Positions 1-9,563 of a DNA stretch of 64,000 bases are shown in pieces. Position 1 is the stretch's first letter. The number at the start of each line of letters is the position of its first letter. Made by a program: the position numbers and the translations under genes. A model generated the notes under the pieces. That model worked only from the letters and a program-made list of their open reading frames with translations. It made no database searches and was not told the DNA's origin. This DNA comes from Pseudomonas sp. SLFW (GTDB taxonomy: Bacteria > Pseudomonadota > Gammaproteobacteria > Pseudomonadales > Pseudomonadaceae): the NCBI RefSeq assembly GCF_009905615.1, contig NZ_JAAAKW010000002.1:248001-312000 (forward strand). Direction: 5' to 3'.

Positions 1-65
1 CGAAAAAGTGCGACGACCGCCAAACGTCTGGGCCCGTCCAGCCTGAGAACCGAGAGAACCGACTG

Positions 66-233
66 ATGAAAAAGTGGCAATGCATTGTCTGTGGCCTGAT
101 TTACAACGAAGCCGACGGTTGGCCCGATGACGGCATTGCACCCGGTACCCGCTGGGAAGACGTGCCGGAAGACTGGCTGTGCCCTGATTGTGGGGTCGGC
201 AAGATGGATTTCGAGATGATCGAAATCGCCTGA
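66..233 (+). CDS. rubA2: Rubredoxin
   Basis: A 55-residue one-iron electron carrier. Four cysteines of the two CxxC knuckles are visible: C6/C9 in CIVCG and C39/C42 in CPDCG, which bind the Fe(SCys)4 centre. In pseudomonads rubredoxin passes electrons from rubredoxin reductase to alkane hydroxylase and possibly other oxidases. The reductase gene follows 32 bp downstream in the same direction, so the two are probably co-transcribed. The ATG overlaps the TGA of an open frame running in from the window's left edge. That frame is too short to name. Confidence 0.95.
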   Translation: MKKWQCIVCGLIYNEADGWPDDGIAPGTRWEDVPEDWLCPDCGVGKMDFEMIEIA

Positions 234-265
234 TTTTTGTTTTCTGACTGACTTTGGAGAAATGA

Positions 266-1414
266 ATGAACGCGCCTGTGGTGATCATCGGAACTGGCCT
301 GGCGGGCTATAACCTCGCCCGCGAATTTCGCAAGCTCGATGGCGAAACCCCGCTGTTGCTGATCACCGCCGATGACGGTCGTTCCTATTCCAAGCCCATG
401 CTCTCCACCGGGTTTGGCAAGAACAAGGAAGCCGACGGACTGAGCATGGCCGAACCCGGCGCGATGGCCGAGCAATTAAAGGCCGAAGTGCGCACCCACA
501 CCCGCATCAGCGGCATCGACCCCGGCCACAAACGCCTGTGGATCGGCGAAGAGTCGGTTCACTACCGCGACCTGATCCTGGCGTGGGGCGCGGAAACCGT
601 GCGCGTGCCAGTCGAAGGTGACGCGAGCGATGCGATCTTCCCGATCAACGATCTGGAAGACTACGCGCGTTTTCGTGCAGCCGCGTCGGGCAAGCGTCGC
701 GTGCTGATTCTGGGCGTTGGCCTGATTGGCTGCGAGTTCGCCAACGACCTGATTCTTGGCGGTTACGAGGTCGACTTGGTCGCGCCGTGCGAGCAAGTCA
801 TGCCGACCTTGCTGCATCCAGCGGCTGCGGCTGCCGTGCAGGCAGGGCTGGAAAGTCTCGGTGCGCGTTTCCATTTGGGACCCGTATTGAGCCGCCTGAC
901 CCGGACTGAAGACGGCCTCGAAGCGCACCTGTCCGATGGCGAAGTGTTGCAGTGCGATCTGGTGGTTTCGGCCATTGGGTTGCGCCCGCGTGTCGACCTC
1001 GCGGCGGCAGCGGGTCTTGAGATCGGGCGCGGCGTGGTGGTCGATCGTCACCTTAAAACTTCTCACGCCAACATTTATGCGCTGGGCGATTGCGCCGAAG
1101 TCGATGGCCTCAACTTGCTGTATGTGATGCCACTGATGAGTTGCGCCCGTGCGTTGGCACAAACCCTCGCCGGGACGCCAACTGCCGTGAAGTACGGCCC
1201 GATGCCGGTCACCGTCAAAACCCCCGTTTGCCCGCTGGTGGTTTCGCCGGTGCCAAAAGGGCTGGAAGGCATCTGGAGCGTCGAAGGGCAAGGCGCTGAC
1301 ATCAAGGCGCTGTGCCACGACGCGAGCGGCAACCTGCTGGGCTACGCGCTCACCGGGGCGGCGGTGGTGGACAAACTGGCGCTCAACAAGGCACTCCCGC
1401 CACTCTTGGCGTAA
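266..1414 (+). CDS. alkT: Rubredoxin-NAD(+) reductase (FAD-dependent)
   Basis: A 382-residue pyridine-nucleotide-disulfide-type flavoprotein that moves electrons from NADH to rubredoxin. The N-terminal FAD-binding motif GTGLAG lies at residues 9-14. A second Rossmann motif for NAD, GVGLIG, lies near residues 151-156. The C-terminal FAD motif YALGDCAE is near residue 270. No redox-active CxxC pair is seen, as expected for this subclass. Length matches known rubredoxin reductases. An SD-like TTTGGAGAA sits just before the ATG. Position directly after rubA2 and before hupA reproduces the conserved Pseudomonas order. Confidence 0.93.
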   Translation: MNAPVVIIGTGLAGYNLAREFRKLDGETPLLLITADDGRSYSKPMLSTGFGKNKEADGLSMAEPGAMAEQLKAEVRTHTRISGIDPGHKRLWIGEESVHYRDLILAWGAETVRVPVEGDASDAIFPINDLEDYARFRAAASGKRRVLILGVGLIGCEFANDLILGGYEVDLVAPCEQVMPTLLHPAAAAAVQAGLESLGARFHLGPVLSRLTRTEDGLEAHLSDGEVLQCDLVVSAIGLRPRVDLAAAAGLEIGRGVVVDRHLKTSHANIYALGDCAEVDGLNLLYVMPLMSCARALAQTLAGTPTAVKYGPMPVTVKTPVCPLVVSPVPKGLEGIWSVEGQGADIKALCHDASGNLLGYALTGAAVVDKLALNKALPPLLA

Positions 1415-1602
1415 ATACTTGTCGTTCTGTCGGATAAGGCACGTTTTTGTTGCTACAAACGTCGCTCCTGCACTGGCGCGGGATTCTGCAGCATGCCATC
1501 CTCATTCCGGTCTGCCGCTACGTAGAGCCGTCGCGGCACCTGCTCGCTGCCCGCCAGGGCCGCACGGGACATAAAAACAAAAAACCGTAAAAGAGGCTTC
1601 AT

Positions 1603-1878
1603 ATGCGTAAACCAGAACTCGCAGCCGCTATTGCTGAAAAAGCAGATCTCACCAAAGAACAAGCCAATCGCGTCCTCAATGCCGTCCTGGACGAAATCAC
1701 CAACGCCTTGCACAAAAAGGACAGCGTCACCCTCGTGGGCTTCGGCACTTTCCTGCAACGCCATCGTGGCGCACGCACGGGTAAAAACCCGCAGACGGGC
1801 GAGCCGGTGAAAATCAAAGCAAGCAACACCGTAGCGTTCAAGCCAGGCAAGCTTCTGAAAGACACTGTTAACCCGTAA
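1603..1878 (+). CDS. hupA: DNA-binding protein HU, alpha type
   Basis: A 91-residue histone-like protein that bends and compacts DNA as a dimer. It begins MRKPELAAAIAEKADLTKEQ and carries the HU signature GFGTFLQRHRGARTGKNPQT, which spans the start of the flexible DNA-binding arm. The proline at the arm tip, in the NPQTG motif, is present. A purine-rich AAGAGG lies upstream of the ATG. A hairpin with a T-rich tail follows at 1918-1955, so the gene is probably monocistronic. The 188 bp between alkT and hupA show no further gene. Confidence 0.97.
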   Translation: MRKPELAAAIAEKADLTKEQANRVLNAVLDEITNALHKKDSVTLVGFGTFLQRHRGARTGKNPQTGEPVKIKASNTVAFKPGKLLKDTVNP

Positions 1879-1917
1879 TAAATCGCTGGACGCCTTGCGG
1901 AAGGCGAACGGCAGCCA

Positions 1918-1955
1918 ATGGGCATACCTGCAAAAGCGGGATGCCCATTTTTATT
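1918..1955 (+). terminator. Rho-independent terminator after hupA
   Basis: Perfect 8-bp arms, ATGGGCAT at 1918-1925 and ATGCCCAT at 1941-1948, flank a 15-base loop. A T-rich run TTTTTATT follows. The structure lies 40 bp after the hupA stop codon. Confidence 0.75.
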
Positions 1956-2086
1956 GCCCGCGATATACGGAGCGCTGTCTATCCCGCCATTTTGCGACCA
2001 GCAGGTTCTGCTCGTTCACCTCGTCTTCAAGCTCGCTACACTGGCGCTCAACGCTGTATTCGCACGTGTCGGTAGAGGCCTTGAAC

Positions 2087-2464
2087 ATGAAGTTTCGCTT
2101 TCTTCTCTGGATGCTGGGCCTGTTGATGGCGCGCGCCAGTCGCACTAACCCGGCTTTTCAGCAACAACTGGCGGGCAAAGACCTGACGTTTCAGTTGCAG
2201 ACGCAGGATGGCAAGGTTGCACGGCATTTTGTGGTGCGCGATCAGCGCGTCAGCAGCCAGCGTGGCGCGGTGGCCGCGCCCGCCTTTGCGATTTCGTTCA
2301 GGGATGCCGCCTACGGTTTCGCCACGATGCAGGCGAAGAACAAGCAGTTGGCGTTCATGCAGGGGATTCAGGACAAGAACATTCAGGTCACCGGCAACAC
2401 CGGACTGGTGATGTGGTTTCAGGGCCTGACGAAGTATTTGAAGCCGAGGAAGAAGAAGGCGTAA
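2087..2464 (+). CDS. Small SCP2-like hypothetical protein
   Basis: A 125-residue protein with no firm function. A hydrophobic N-terminus (FRFLLWMLGLLMARA) could be a signal anchor. The body reads like a small sterol-carrier (SCP2)-type fold: a DLTFQLQTQDGKVARHFVV stretch, a FAISFRDAAYGFATM stretch and a conserved QDKNIQVTGNTGLVMWF stretch. The C-terminus is lysine-rich (KPRKKKA). The frame stays open upstream to 1895, but the ATG at 2087 has a GAGG ribosome site and places the hydrophobic segment at the N-terminus. An equivalent gene follows hupA in P. aeruginosa (PA5347, from memory). The fold assignment is inference. Confidence 0.72.
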   Translation: MKFRFLLWMLGLLMARASRTNPAFQQQLAGKDLTFQLQTQDGKVARHFVVRDQRVSSQRGAVAAPAFAISFRDAAYGFATMQAKNKQLAFMQGIQDKNIQVTGNTGLVMWFQGLTKYLKPRKKKA

Positions 2465-2466
2465 TT

Positions 2467-2603
2467 CTGTAGGAGCGTGGCTTGTCCCGCGATCGGGGAC
2501 GCAGTCGCCGTGAAATCAGCTGATGCGGTCTCTCAGACAGTCAGAGTCTGCCGGTTTTACTGTCGGTGCCCGACAGATCGCGGGACAAGCCGCGCTCCTA
2601 CAG
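2467..2603. repeat. REP doublet, GCTTGTCCCGCGA type
   Basis: Two inverted palindromic units: CTGTAGGAGCGTGGCTTGTC at the left and its inverse ending in GCGCTCCTACAG at the right. They flank about 80 bp of unique sequence. The unit differs from the other two main REP types in the window at its core (GGCTTGTCCCGCGA). It fills the gap between convergent genes. Confidence 0.85.
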
Positions 2604-2629
2604 TATGTAGGGCGCAGCAAGTATTCGGC

Positions 2630-4024
2630 TTAATGAAACTGCGACGCCAACTCGCGTAGCAACACTTCGGCTTCCAGCACTTTCTGCACCACGTCTTCAG
2701 CTTTTTCGCGCGGCAATTGCAGACGCTCGAACAGCTCATCCGGAATGCTTTCCATCGGGCCAGACCCGATGCCTTCCTTGCGCAGCAATCGCACCGCCAG
2801 ACATACCAGGTTGGCGTACTTGTGGTGTTCGCCGTCGTAATGCGGGTCGTGCTGGAAGCGCAGGGCTGTGGCCAGCTCGTCGGGCATGTCCCAATTGCGC
2901 ATCAGCCACGCACCGATCTGCTCGCGGGTAATGCCCAGCAAGTGCTGTTCCACGAAACTGTGGTGCAGGTGCGGGTTGACCTCGATCTGGCGACAGATCA
3001 GCGAAAAGTGCGGCGGGAACACGTGGGCCAGCAGCAGGTAACCGAAATTGTGCAGCAAGCCCGCCAGGTAGGTCAGGCCGCTCTCAGGACGCTCTGCGCG
3101 TGGCATTGCACGGGTGAGGCCCTCGATGACCGCTGCTGTGTAGATCGACTGCTGCCAGTACGGCGTCGCGTGCTGCGGGTGATCCTTCGGCAATTCCAGG
3201 GTTTTGCCCAGCGCCAGGCCCAAGGCCAGGTTGATCACCAGATCGAAACCCAGCACGCGAACAATGGCATCTTCAACCGAGCGAATCTTGCCTGCCGAGC
3301 CGTAATAGGGCGACGCGGCCCAGCTCACCACCTGGGCGGCCAGCGCTGGGTCTGTTTCGACGACGCCGGTGATGTCATCAATCGTGGCATCCGGGTCGAC
3401 CCGCAGCTTGATGATCTTCTGCGCGGTGTCGGCCAGCGGCGGGATTTCCACGGTCGCTTCCAAGCGCTGCTGGATGCGGCGCGCAGTGAAGTTCTGCACG
3501 GCTTTGGTGATTTCCTCGCGGTCGTCGTCCGGGCGCTTGAGGTTCGGCGTGACGGTCGAGACCAGGTGGCCAAACGTGGCGGCGCTGGCCTTGCTCAGGA
3601 GCGTCTTGAAGTCATCGCTGCTGATTTCCAGCAACAAACCCGGCTCGCCAGACTCGATCAGTACGGTCGGCTCCAGCAGGAGGCGTTCGTCGTACAGGCA
3701 CGGTGAGCTGGTCAAGGCGGGAAGGGCAGGCAGGCTGCGCAGGTTGTTCTTGCTGAGCATCTGGTCCAGATGATCCTGCGAAACCGCTGTCAGTTTGCGG
3801 CCGGTCAGCTCGGTAATGCGATTCAGGTCCAGCAGTTGGTTTTGCGGAAACAGGACCAGCAGCGCGCCGACGGTGTCATGGGCCAAGATGGCCTGCACCT
3901 TTTGCGCAGTGGGAAGTGTGTCGTCGTCCATGACTTCGCGGAAGTTGATGGCAGCTTTGCCAAGCAACTGTCGAATGACAGACGGGGCGTGTTGGGTTGC
4001 GTCGATTTGGGCAACTTCTGTCAT
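2630..4024 (-). CDS. YbaK-like and HDOD domain signalling protein
   Basis: A 464-residue two-domain protein. Residues about 15-160 resemble the YbaK/aminoacyl-tRNA deacylase (editing) fold, including ITELTGRKLTAVSQ and a glycine-rich end (ESGEPGLLLEIS). Residues about 190-400 form an HDOD domain, with ATVEIPPLADTAQKIIKLR, the PALAAQVVSWAAS helix and AGLLHNFGYLLLAHVF. HDOD is a catalytically altered relative of HD phosphohydrolases, often found in bacterial signalling proteins. This architecture occurs next to recG in other pseudomonads, and its partner is unknown. Start chosen at the ATG at 4024, which gives the full N-terminal domain. Confidence 0.82.
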   Translation of the reverse strand: MTEVAQIDATQHAPSVIRQLLGKAAINFREVMDDDTLPTAQKVQAILAHDTVGALLVLFPQNQLLDLNRITELTGRKLTAVSQDHLDQMLSKNNLRSLPALPALTSSPCLYDERLLLEPTVLIESGEPGLLLEISSDDFKTLLSKASAATFGHLVSTVTPNLKRPDDDREEITKAVQNFTARRIQQRLEATVEIPPLADTAQKIIKLRVDPDATIDDITGVVETDPALAAQVVSWAASPYYGSAGKIRSVEDAIVRVLGFDLVINLALGLALGKTLELPKDHPQHATPYWQQSIYTAAVIEGLTRAMPRAERPESGLTYLAGLLHNFGYLLLAHVFPPHFSLICRQIEVNPHLHHSFVEQHLLGITREQIGAWLMRNWDMPDELATALRFQHDPHYDGEHHKYANLVCLAVRLLRKEGIGSGPMESIPDELFERLQLPREKAEDVVQKVLEAEVLLRELASQFH

Positions 4025-4109
4025 GGCCTGTATCCAGATTCCTACAATTGCTGAAGTATAACCAGCTTGGTTGTTCTATAGGTGAGACACGTTCCGATTG
4101 CCGACCACT

Positions 4110-6185
4110 TCACACTTGCCCGTATTGCTGGCCGTGGCGCAACCAGCGTTCCAGCAACGGACTCACGTGTGCTGGCCAGCGTTCGAGCAATGCCTGGGCA
4201 GCGTCTCGGACTGCCGGCAGCAGATCAGCATCTCGCATCAGGTCGGCGACCTTGAATTGCAGCAGGCCTGTTTGTCGCGTACCGAGCATCTCGCCCGGGC
4301 CGCGTAGTTCGAGGTCTTTTTCCGCAATCACGAAACCGTCGTTGGTCTCGCGCATGATCCCCAATCGCTGTTTGCCGATCTGCGACAGAGGTGGATGGTA
4401 CAACAGCACGCAATGGCTGGCTGCACTGCCGCGTCCCACTCGTCCGCGCAATTGGTGCAATTGCGCCAGTCCCAGTCGCTCGGGGTTTTCGATGATCATC
4501 AGGCTGGCGTTGGGCACGTCCACACCGACCTCGATCACAGTGGTGGCGACCAGCAACTGTAAATGGCCTTGTTTGAATTCGGCCATGACGGCGGCTTTCT
4601 CGACCGGCTTCATGCGACCGTGGATCAGCCCCACCTTGAGTTCGCCAAGGGCACTGGTCAGTTCTTCGAACGTGGTCTCGGCGGCTTGGCAGGTCAGCTC
4701 TTCAGATTCTTCGATCAGCGTGCACACCCAGTAAGCCTGGCGCCCTTCAGCGCAGGCGTTTCGAACACGTTCGACGACTTCGATCCGGCGGCTGTCAGCC
4801 ACCAGCACGGTGTTGACTGGCGTCCGACCGGGCGGCAGCTCATCAAGGATCGACGTGTCGAGGTCCGCGTAAGCGCTCATCGCCAGCGTGCGCGGGATGG
4901 GTGTCGCCGTCATGATCAGCTGGTGCGGGCACATCCGACCGCCGACGCCTTTCTTGCGCAGGGCCAGACGCTGTTGCACACCAAAGCGGTGCTGCTCGTC
5001 GATGATCACCAAGGCCAGGTTCTTGAACTGCACTTCGTCCTGAAACAACGCATGGGTCCCGACCACCATGGGCGCACCGTTGGCGATCTGTTCAAGCGAC
5101 GCAGCCCGAGCCTTGCCCTTGAGCTTGCCTGCCAGCCACGCGGTTTCAATGCCCAAGGGTTCGAGCCAGCGGGTGAAATTGATGAAGTGCTGCTCGGCGA
5201 GAATCTCGGTCGGCGCCATCAGTGCGACTTGATAACCCGCTTCCAGGGCCTGCAACGCAGCGAGGGCCGCGACAACGGTCTTGCCCGCGCCCACATCGCC
5301 CTGAATCAGCCGCAGCATGGGTTCCTGCTGGCTGAGGTCGTAGGCGATTTCCTTGCCGACCCGCTGCTGGGCCCCCGTCGGTGGAAAGCCGAGGTTCGCC
5401 AGAAACTGCTTCGGTAGCTTTTTAGCCAGGGGCAGGGCGGGGGCGCGCTGGGAGCGCAGGCTTTCGCGCAGGCGTTGCTGGGACAATTGGTGCGTCAGCA
5501 GTTCTTCGAAGGCCAACCGGTGCTGGGCCCAGTGATGGCCGAGTGCGAGTTCTTCGACATCGGCGTCTGCCGGTGGGTGGTGCAGATAATGTATGGCGTC
5601 CGACAGCGGGGCGAGTTGGTAGTCCCGCGCCAGCTCGTCGGGGAGCCAGTCAGGCAGGCTTTTCGGGCCGAGCATGCCGAGGCTTTGCTGGCACAACTGG
5701 CGCAATCGCTGCTGTGTGAGGCCTTCGGTCAGGGGATAAATCGGCGTGAGCGTCTGCTCCACGGCGACGTGCTCTTCACCGGTGATGGCGCGGTATTCCG
5801 GGTGATAGATTTCCAGCCCCGACGCGCCGGGCCTCGCTTCGCCGTAGCAGCGCACGTGGGTGCCACGCTTGAGGCCGTCTTTCTGCGCGTTGCTGAAGTG
5901 ATAGAAACGCAGGCTCAGCACGCCTGTGCCGTCACCCAATCGCACCAACAGGCTGCGACGCTTGCCCATCACCACGTCAGCGCCGCTGACCACCCCTTCG
6001 ATCACCGCGTCCTGCCCCGGCCGCAACGCGCCGATGGGCACGACACGGGTGCGATCCTGATAGCGCAGGGGCAAGTGAAACAGGACGTCCTGAATGTTTT
6101 CCAGGCCGACCCTCGCCAGCTTTTCGGCCATGGCCTCGCCGACGCCCTTGAGCGCCGTGACCGAGACGTGGGACAGCTCAGTCAT
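4110..6185 (-). CDS. recG: ATP-dependent DNA helicase RecG
   Basis: A 691-residue branch-migration helicase that reverses stalled forks and remodels Holliday junctions. An N-terminal wedge/OB region comes first (VIEGVVSGADVVMGKRRSLL, near 60-90). The superfamily 2 motor follows: Walker A GDVGAGKT, motif II IIDEQHRFG, motif III MTATPIPRT, and motif VI HQLRGRVGRG. The C-terminus keeps the RecG TRQTGLLQFKVADL segment. Length is typical. The gene starts 8 bp after the oxyR stop and is probably co-transcribed with it, as in other Pseudomonas. Confidence 0.97.
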   Translation of the reverse strand: MTELSHVSVTALKGVGEAMAEKLARVGLENIQDVLFHLPLRYQDRTRVVPIGALRPGQDAVIEGVVSGADVVMGKRRSLLVRLGDGTGVLSLRFYHFSNAQKDGLKRGTHVRCYGEARPGASGLEIYHPEYRAITGEEHVAVEQTLTPIYPLTEGLTQQRLRQLCQQSLGMLGPKSLPDWLPDELARDYQLAPLSDAIHYLHHPPADADVEELALGHHWAQHRLAFEELLTHQLSQQRLRESLRSQRAPALPLAKKLPKQFLANLGFPPTGAQQRVGKEIAYDLSQQEPMLRLIQGDVGAGKTVVAALAALQALEAGYQVALMAPTEILAEQHFINFTRWLEPLGIETAWLAGKLKGKARAASLEQIANGAPMVVGTHALFQDEVQFKNLALVIIDEQHRFGVQQRLALRKKGVGGRMCPHQLIMTATPIPRTLAMSAYADLDTSILDELPPGRTPVNTVLVADSRRIEVVERVRNACAEGRQAYWVCTLIEESEELTCQAAETTFEELTSALGELKVGLIHGRMKPVEKAAVMAEFKQGHLQLLVATTVIEVGVDVPNASLMIIENPERLGLAQLHQLRGRVGRGSAASHCVLLYHPPLSQIGKQRLGIMRETNDGFVIAEKDLELRGPGEMLGTRQTGLLQFKVADLMRDADLLPAVRDAAQALLERWPAHVSPLLERWLRHGQQYGQV

Positions 6186-6193
6186 ACCGCCAC

Positions 6194-7123
6194 TTAGCTC
6201 GCTTCGGCCTGGGCTTTAGGGCGCGCAACCGAGCACAGGCGGATCGAGTCAGCCAGGATTTCGATGGCTTTAGGCCGTGGGAAACTGGCACGCCAAGCGA
6301 TGGCCACTGTGCGGAACGGCACAGGTGGCGACAGCGGACGGACCTCGATCACGCCAGGCGCGTAGTGGTGACTGTCCACAGCGGACATCGGCAGAATTGA
6401 AACCCCAAGCCCCGACGCAACCATGTGACGGATGGTTTCCAGCGAACTGGATTCGACCGTGGTGTGCTTGGCGCTGTCGCCGCCCTTGACCAGCGTCGGG
6501 CAGGCTTCGAGGACCTGATCGCGGAAACAATGGCCTTCGCCCAACAGCAGCAGGCTCTTGTCGTTCAGCGCCGAAGCGTCGATGGTGGCTTTCTGGGTCC
6601 ACGCGTGGTCGGCCGGCATCAGCACGTAGAACGGCTCGTCGTACAGCGACATGGTCAGCACGTCGGCTTCGTTGAACGGCAGAGCGATGATGATCGCGTC
6701 GAGTTCGCCGTTGCGCAGCTTGTCGCGCAGCACGTGAGTGAAGTTCTCTTCGATGTACAACGGCATTTGCGGGGCGACCCGATGCAGTTGCGGAATCAGA
6801 TGAGGGAACAGGTAAGGCCCGACGGTGTAAATCGCGCCGACTTTGAGCGGGGCGGTCAGTTGGTTCTTGCCGGTCTGGGCGAGTTCACGGATGCCTTGAG
6901 CTTGTTCGAGCACCTTCTGTGCCTGAGCCACGATGCCCTCGCCAACCGGCGTAAGACGTACCGCACTCTTGCTGCGCTCGAAAATCAGCACACCGAGTTC
7001 ATCTTCCAGCTTCTTCACGCCCACCGACAGCGTCGGCTGGCTGACATGGCACCGCTCGGCCGCGTGGCCGAAATGCTGCTCTTGAGCGAGGGTAACGATA
7101 TAGCGCAATTCTGTGAGGGTCAT
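6194..7123 (-). CDS. oxyR: Peroxide-sensing LysR-type regulator OxyR
   Basis: A 309-residue LysR-family activator of catalase and alkyl hydroperoxide reductase genes. The N-terminal winged helix reads MTLTELRYIVTLAQEQHFG with the recognition helix VSQPTLSVGVKKLEDELG. The redox-sensing pair is present in GEGHCFRDQVLEAC: two cysteines nine residues apart, equivalent to C199 and C208 of E. coli OxyR. Length matches. The gene lies downstream of tonB with a 91-bp gap that may hold its own promoter, and just upstream of recG. Confidence 0.97.
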   Translation of the reverse strand: MTLTELRYIVTLAQEQHFGHAAERCHVSQPTLSVGVKKLEDELGVLIFERSKSAVRLTPVGEGIVAQAQKVLEQAQGIRELAQTGKNQLTAPLKVGAIYTVGPYLFPHLIPQLHRVAPQMPLYIEENFTHVLRDKLRNGELDAIIIALPFNEADVLTMSLYDEPFYVLMPADHAWTQKATIDASALNDKSLLLLGEGHCFRDQVLEACPTLVKGGDSAKHTTVESSSLETIRHMVASGLGVSILPMSAVDSHHYAPGVIEVRPLSPPVPFRTVAIAWRASFPRPKAIEILADSIRLCSVARPKAQAEAS

Positions 7124-7214
7124 AGCGTGCGTCCATGAAGTTGCGGCCCCAGCATAGCGGGTGCAATCGATAGACGCACGTTATCAGGCACTCTGTCATT
7201 GTAAAAACGTCGTT

Positions 7215-7954
7215 TCAGCGTTTATCCAACGAGTAAACGAACGGCGCAACGACTTCGAGCGTGCCGTTGTTGAGCAATTCCGGTGGCGGCTTGGGCAGCG
7301 GCTGAGCGCGACGGATCATTTCCAGCGTCGCCCGATCCAGTGCCGCACTGCCCGAACCCCCCGCGATTTCGTACGACAGCACGCGACCTTCACCATCGAC
7401 GACGAAGCGCAAACGGTTGATGCCTTGCATGCCGCGACGACGCGCGTCTTCCGGGTACTTCTTGAATTTGCTCAGGTGACGCAGCAGGTCGCCCTGCCAG
7501 CTCGGCAATGCGGTGCTCGGCGGCGCAGGCGGGGCCTGTTCCGGGGCGGCGGATTTTTCCGGCTTGGCGTTGGACGGCTGAGTGTCTACCGGTTTTTCAT
7601 CGGCAGGCTTCTCTTCCTTCGGCGGCTCGACCTTCTTCACCGGTTTCGGCGGCTGAGGCTTGGGCTTCGGCTTGACCGGTTTCGGAATCGCGATTTCGGG
7701 TTTTGGCGCTTCGGCGATAGGCGGAATCGGCAGTTGCTCTTCAGGCGCAGGGGGCTGCGGCGGTTGAACGACTTTCGGCGGTGGCGGCGGTGCTGGCTCG
7801 GGAACAGGCGCCAGCTCGATCATCATCGCGGCCGGTGGCAGTTCGACGGCCTGCGGAGAGGACCACCGCAGGGCGACGAGAATCGCCACGGCGTGGACCG
7901 CCAGCACCAACAACAGACTACCGCTATAGCGCGTCAGTTTTTGGCGCGTATTGA

Positions 7955-7958
<4 letters not shown>
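7215..7958 (-). CDS. tonB: Energy-transducing protein TonB
   Basis: A 247-residue periplasm-spanning protein that couples the inner-membrane ExbBD motor to outer-membrane siderophore and vitamin receptors. One N-terminal transmembrane anchor is seen (GSLLLVLAVHAVAILVALRW, about residues 13-32). Next comes a long Pro/Lys/Glu-rich spacer (about 40-140). A C-terminal TonB domain follows, with YPEDARRRGMQGINRLRFVV, the glycine-serine turn and a final VVAPFVYSL. It overlaps exbD by 4 bp (ATGA), which implies translational coupling. It is the last gene of exbB-exbD-tonB. Confidence 0.95.
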
Positions 7959-8380
<422 letters not shown>

Positions 8381-8383
8381 GGT

Positions 8384-9352
8384 TTACCCCATTTTTACCA
8401 TGTGCGGCTGTTGGGCACGTTCAACGGCGGGCTGGTGATCCAGATCGCGGCTGACGAGCAACAGAACCTGCGCCGACGCATCGGACACTTGCGCCTTGTA
8501 GCCTGCGATGGAGCGGGCGAAGACGTTGTAGATCACCACCGCCGGAATCGCGGCGACCAGACCCAGTGCCGTAGCGAGCAGGGCTTCGGCGATACCCGGC
8601 GCTACGACGGCGAGGTTGGTGGTCTGAGTCTTGGCGATGCCGATGAAGCTGTTCATGATGCCCCACACGGTGCCGAACAGGCCCACGAACGGCGCGGTGG
8701 AACCGATGGTGGCGAGTACGCCGGTGCCCATGCTCATGTTGCGACCGCACGCGGCAACCAGACGCTCCAGACGGAAGCTGACGCGTTCCTTGATGCCCTC
8801 GCGTTCGCGGCTGTTCACCGACAGGTGCATTTCTTCGAGGGCGTCATGAACCAGAAGATTGGCGAGCGTGCCTTGCTTCTTGGCACCGGCGCTGGCTTCG
8901 TCCAGAGTACGCGCGCGTTTGAGGGCGGCGATTTCGCCCTTGAGGCGACGCTTCGCGCCCAGCAGTTCGAAGCCTTTGGCGATCCAGATGGTCCACGTGA
9001 TGATCGAGGCGATGGCCAGGCCGATCATCACGGCTTTGACGACAATGTCGGCGTTTTTGTACATGCCCCACGGCGACAGGTCATGGGACATACCCAGGCT
9101 GTTGTCTTGTGCAGCGGCTTCAAGCGACTCGGTCGGTGCGGCAGGGTCTTGAACGGCAGGCGCCGCCGAGGTGTCCACTGGGGTGGCGGTTGGCGCGGCC
9201 GATTGCACGGCAGGCGTTTGCGCGGGGGCATTGGAGTCGGCGAAGGCAATGGGTGTCAGCATCAGGCTGAACAACACCGCTGCGAGTGCGCGAACTGCGC
9301 GTGGCAGACCTGAAGACATAGTGGGGGAAGCGGGGGATTGAGTGCGTGTCAT
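8384..9352 (-). CDS. exbB: TonB-system motor subunit ExbB with long periplasmic N-terminus
   Basis: A 322-residue MotA/TolQ/ExbB-family protein that forms the pentameric proton channel with ExbD. The C-terminal two thirds carry three helices: VVKAVMIGLAIASIITWTIW, the TAPFVGLFGTVWGIMNSF helix, and EALLATALGLVAAIPAVVIY. About 90 residues precede the first motor helix, beginning with a signal-like hydrophobic stretch (AVLFSLMLTPIAFA) and then an Ala/Pro/Thr-rich linker. This extension is usual for Pseudomonas ExbB but absent from the E. coli protein. It is the first gene of the cluster. Confidence 0.95.
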   Translation of the reverse strand: MTRTQSPASPTMSSGLPRAVRALAAVLFSLMLTPIAFADSNAPAQTPAVQSAAPTATPVDTSAAPAVQDPAAPTESLEAAAQDNSLGMSHDLSPWGMYKNADIVVKAVMIGLAIASIITWTIWIAKGFELLGAKRRLKGEIAALKRARTLDEASAGAKKQGTLANLLVHDALEEMHLSVNSREREGIKERVSFRLERLVAACGRNMSMGTGVLATIGSTAPFVGLFGTVWGIMNSFIGIAKTQTTNLAVVAPGIAEALLATALGLVAAIPAVVIYNVFARSIAGYKAQVSDASAQVLLLVSRDLDHQPAVERAQQPHMVKMG

Positions 9353-9429
9353 GCTGGCCCGACCTGATATTGAAAAGGTGTTTCGTTCTAAGTGCGTCGC
9401 GCTGGCGCGAGGCGAGCGGAGGAGAACAA

Positions 9430-9480
9430 AGGGCCGGTATTATTGCAAGTAATTCTTGTTAACAAAAGTAATAGAGTATC
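9430..9480 (-). promoter_or_regulatory. AT-rich candidate promoter/operator upstream of exbB
   Basis: An AT-rich island in GC-rich flanks. It contains a near-palindrome CAAGTAATTCTTG (9446-9458, + strand) and, on the minus strand, TTGTTA followed 15 bases later by AATAAT. TonB systems are usually Fur-repressed, but the match to the 19-bp Fur consensus is poor, so this is only a candidate. Confidence 0.3.
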
Positions 9481-9563
9481 TTTTTTTAACACGAACGCGT
9501 CCCGGTGGTCGCTTTTTGGCCCGGAATCATGGGCTCAAACCTATTTTTGATGTGGAGATTGTC

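Noticed and set aside
1..65. Open frame reading into the rubA2 start with a TGA overlapping its ATG
   Set aside because: Only 21 codons are visible and match no family I can name, so it may be the tail of an upstream gene but cannot be called.
1415..1602. REP-like or RNA gene between alkT and hupA
   Set aside because: A GTCGCTCCTGC fragment recalls REP sequence, but there is no inverted partner or stable conserved structure.
2087..2464. Longer 189-residue version of the SCP2-like protein starting at 1895
   Set aside because: The extra N-terminus translates through the hupA terminator and is not protein-like. The ATG at 2087 has a ribosome site.
9437..9458. Fur box upstream of exbB
   Set aside because: The best alignment to the 19-bp Fur consensus matches fewer than half the positions. 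Kept only as an AT-rich candidate regulatory region.
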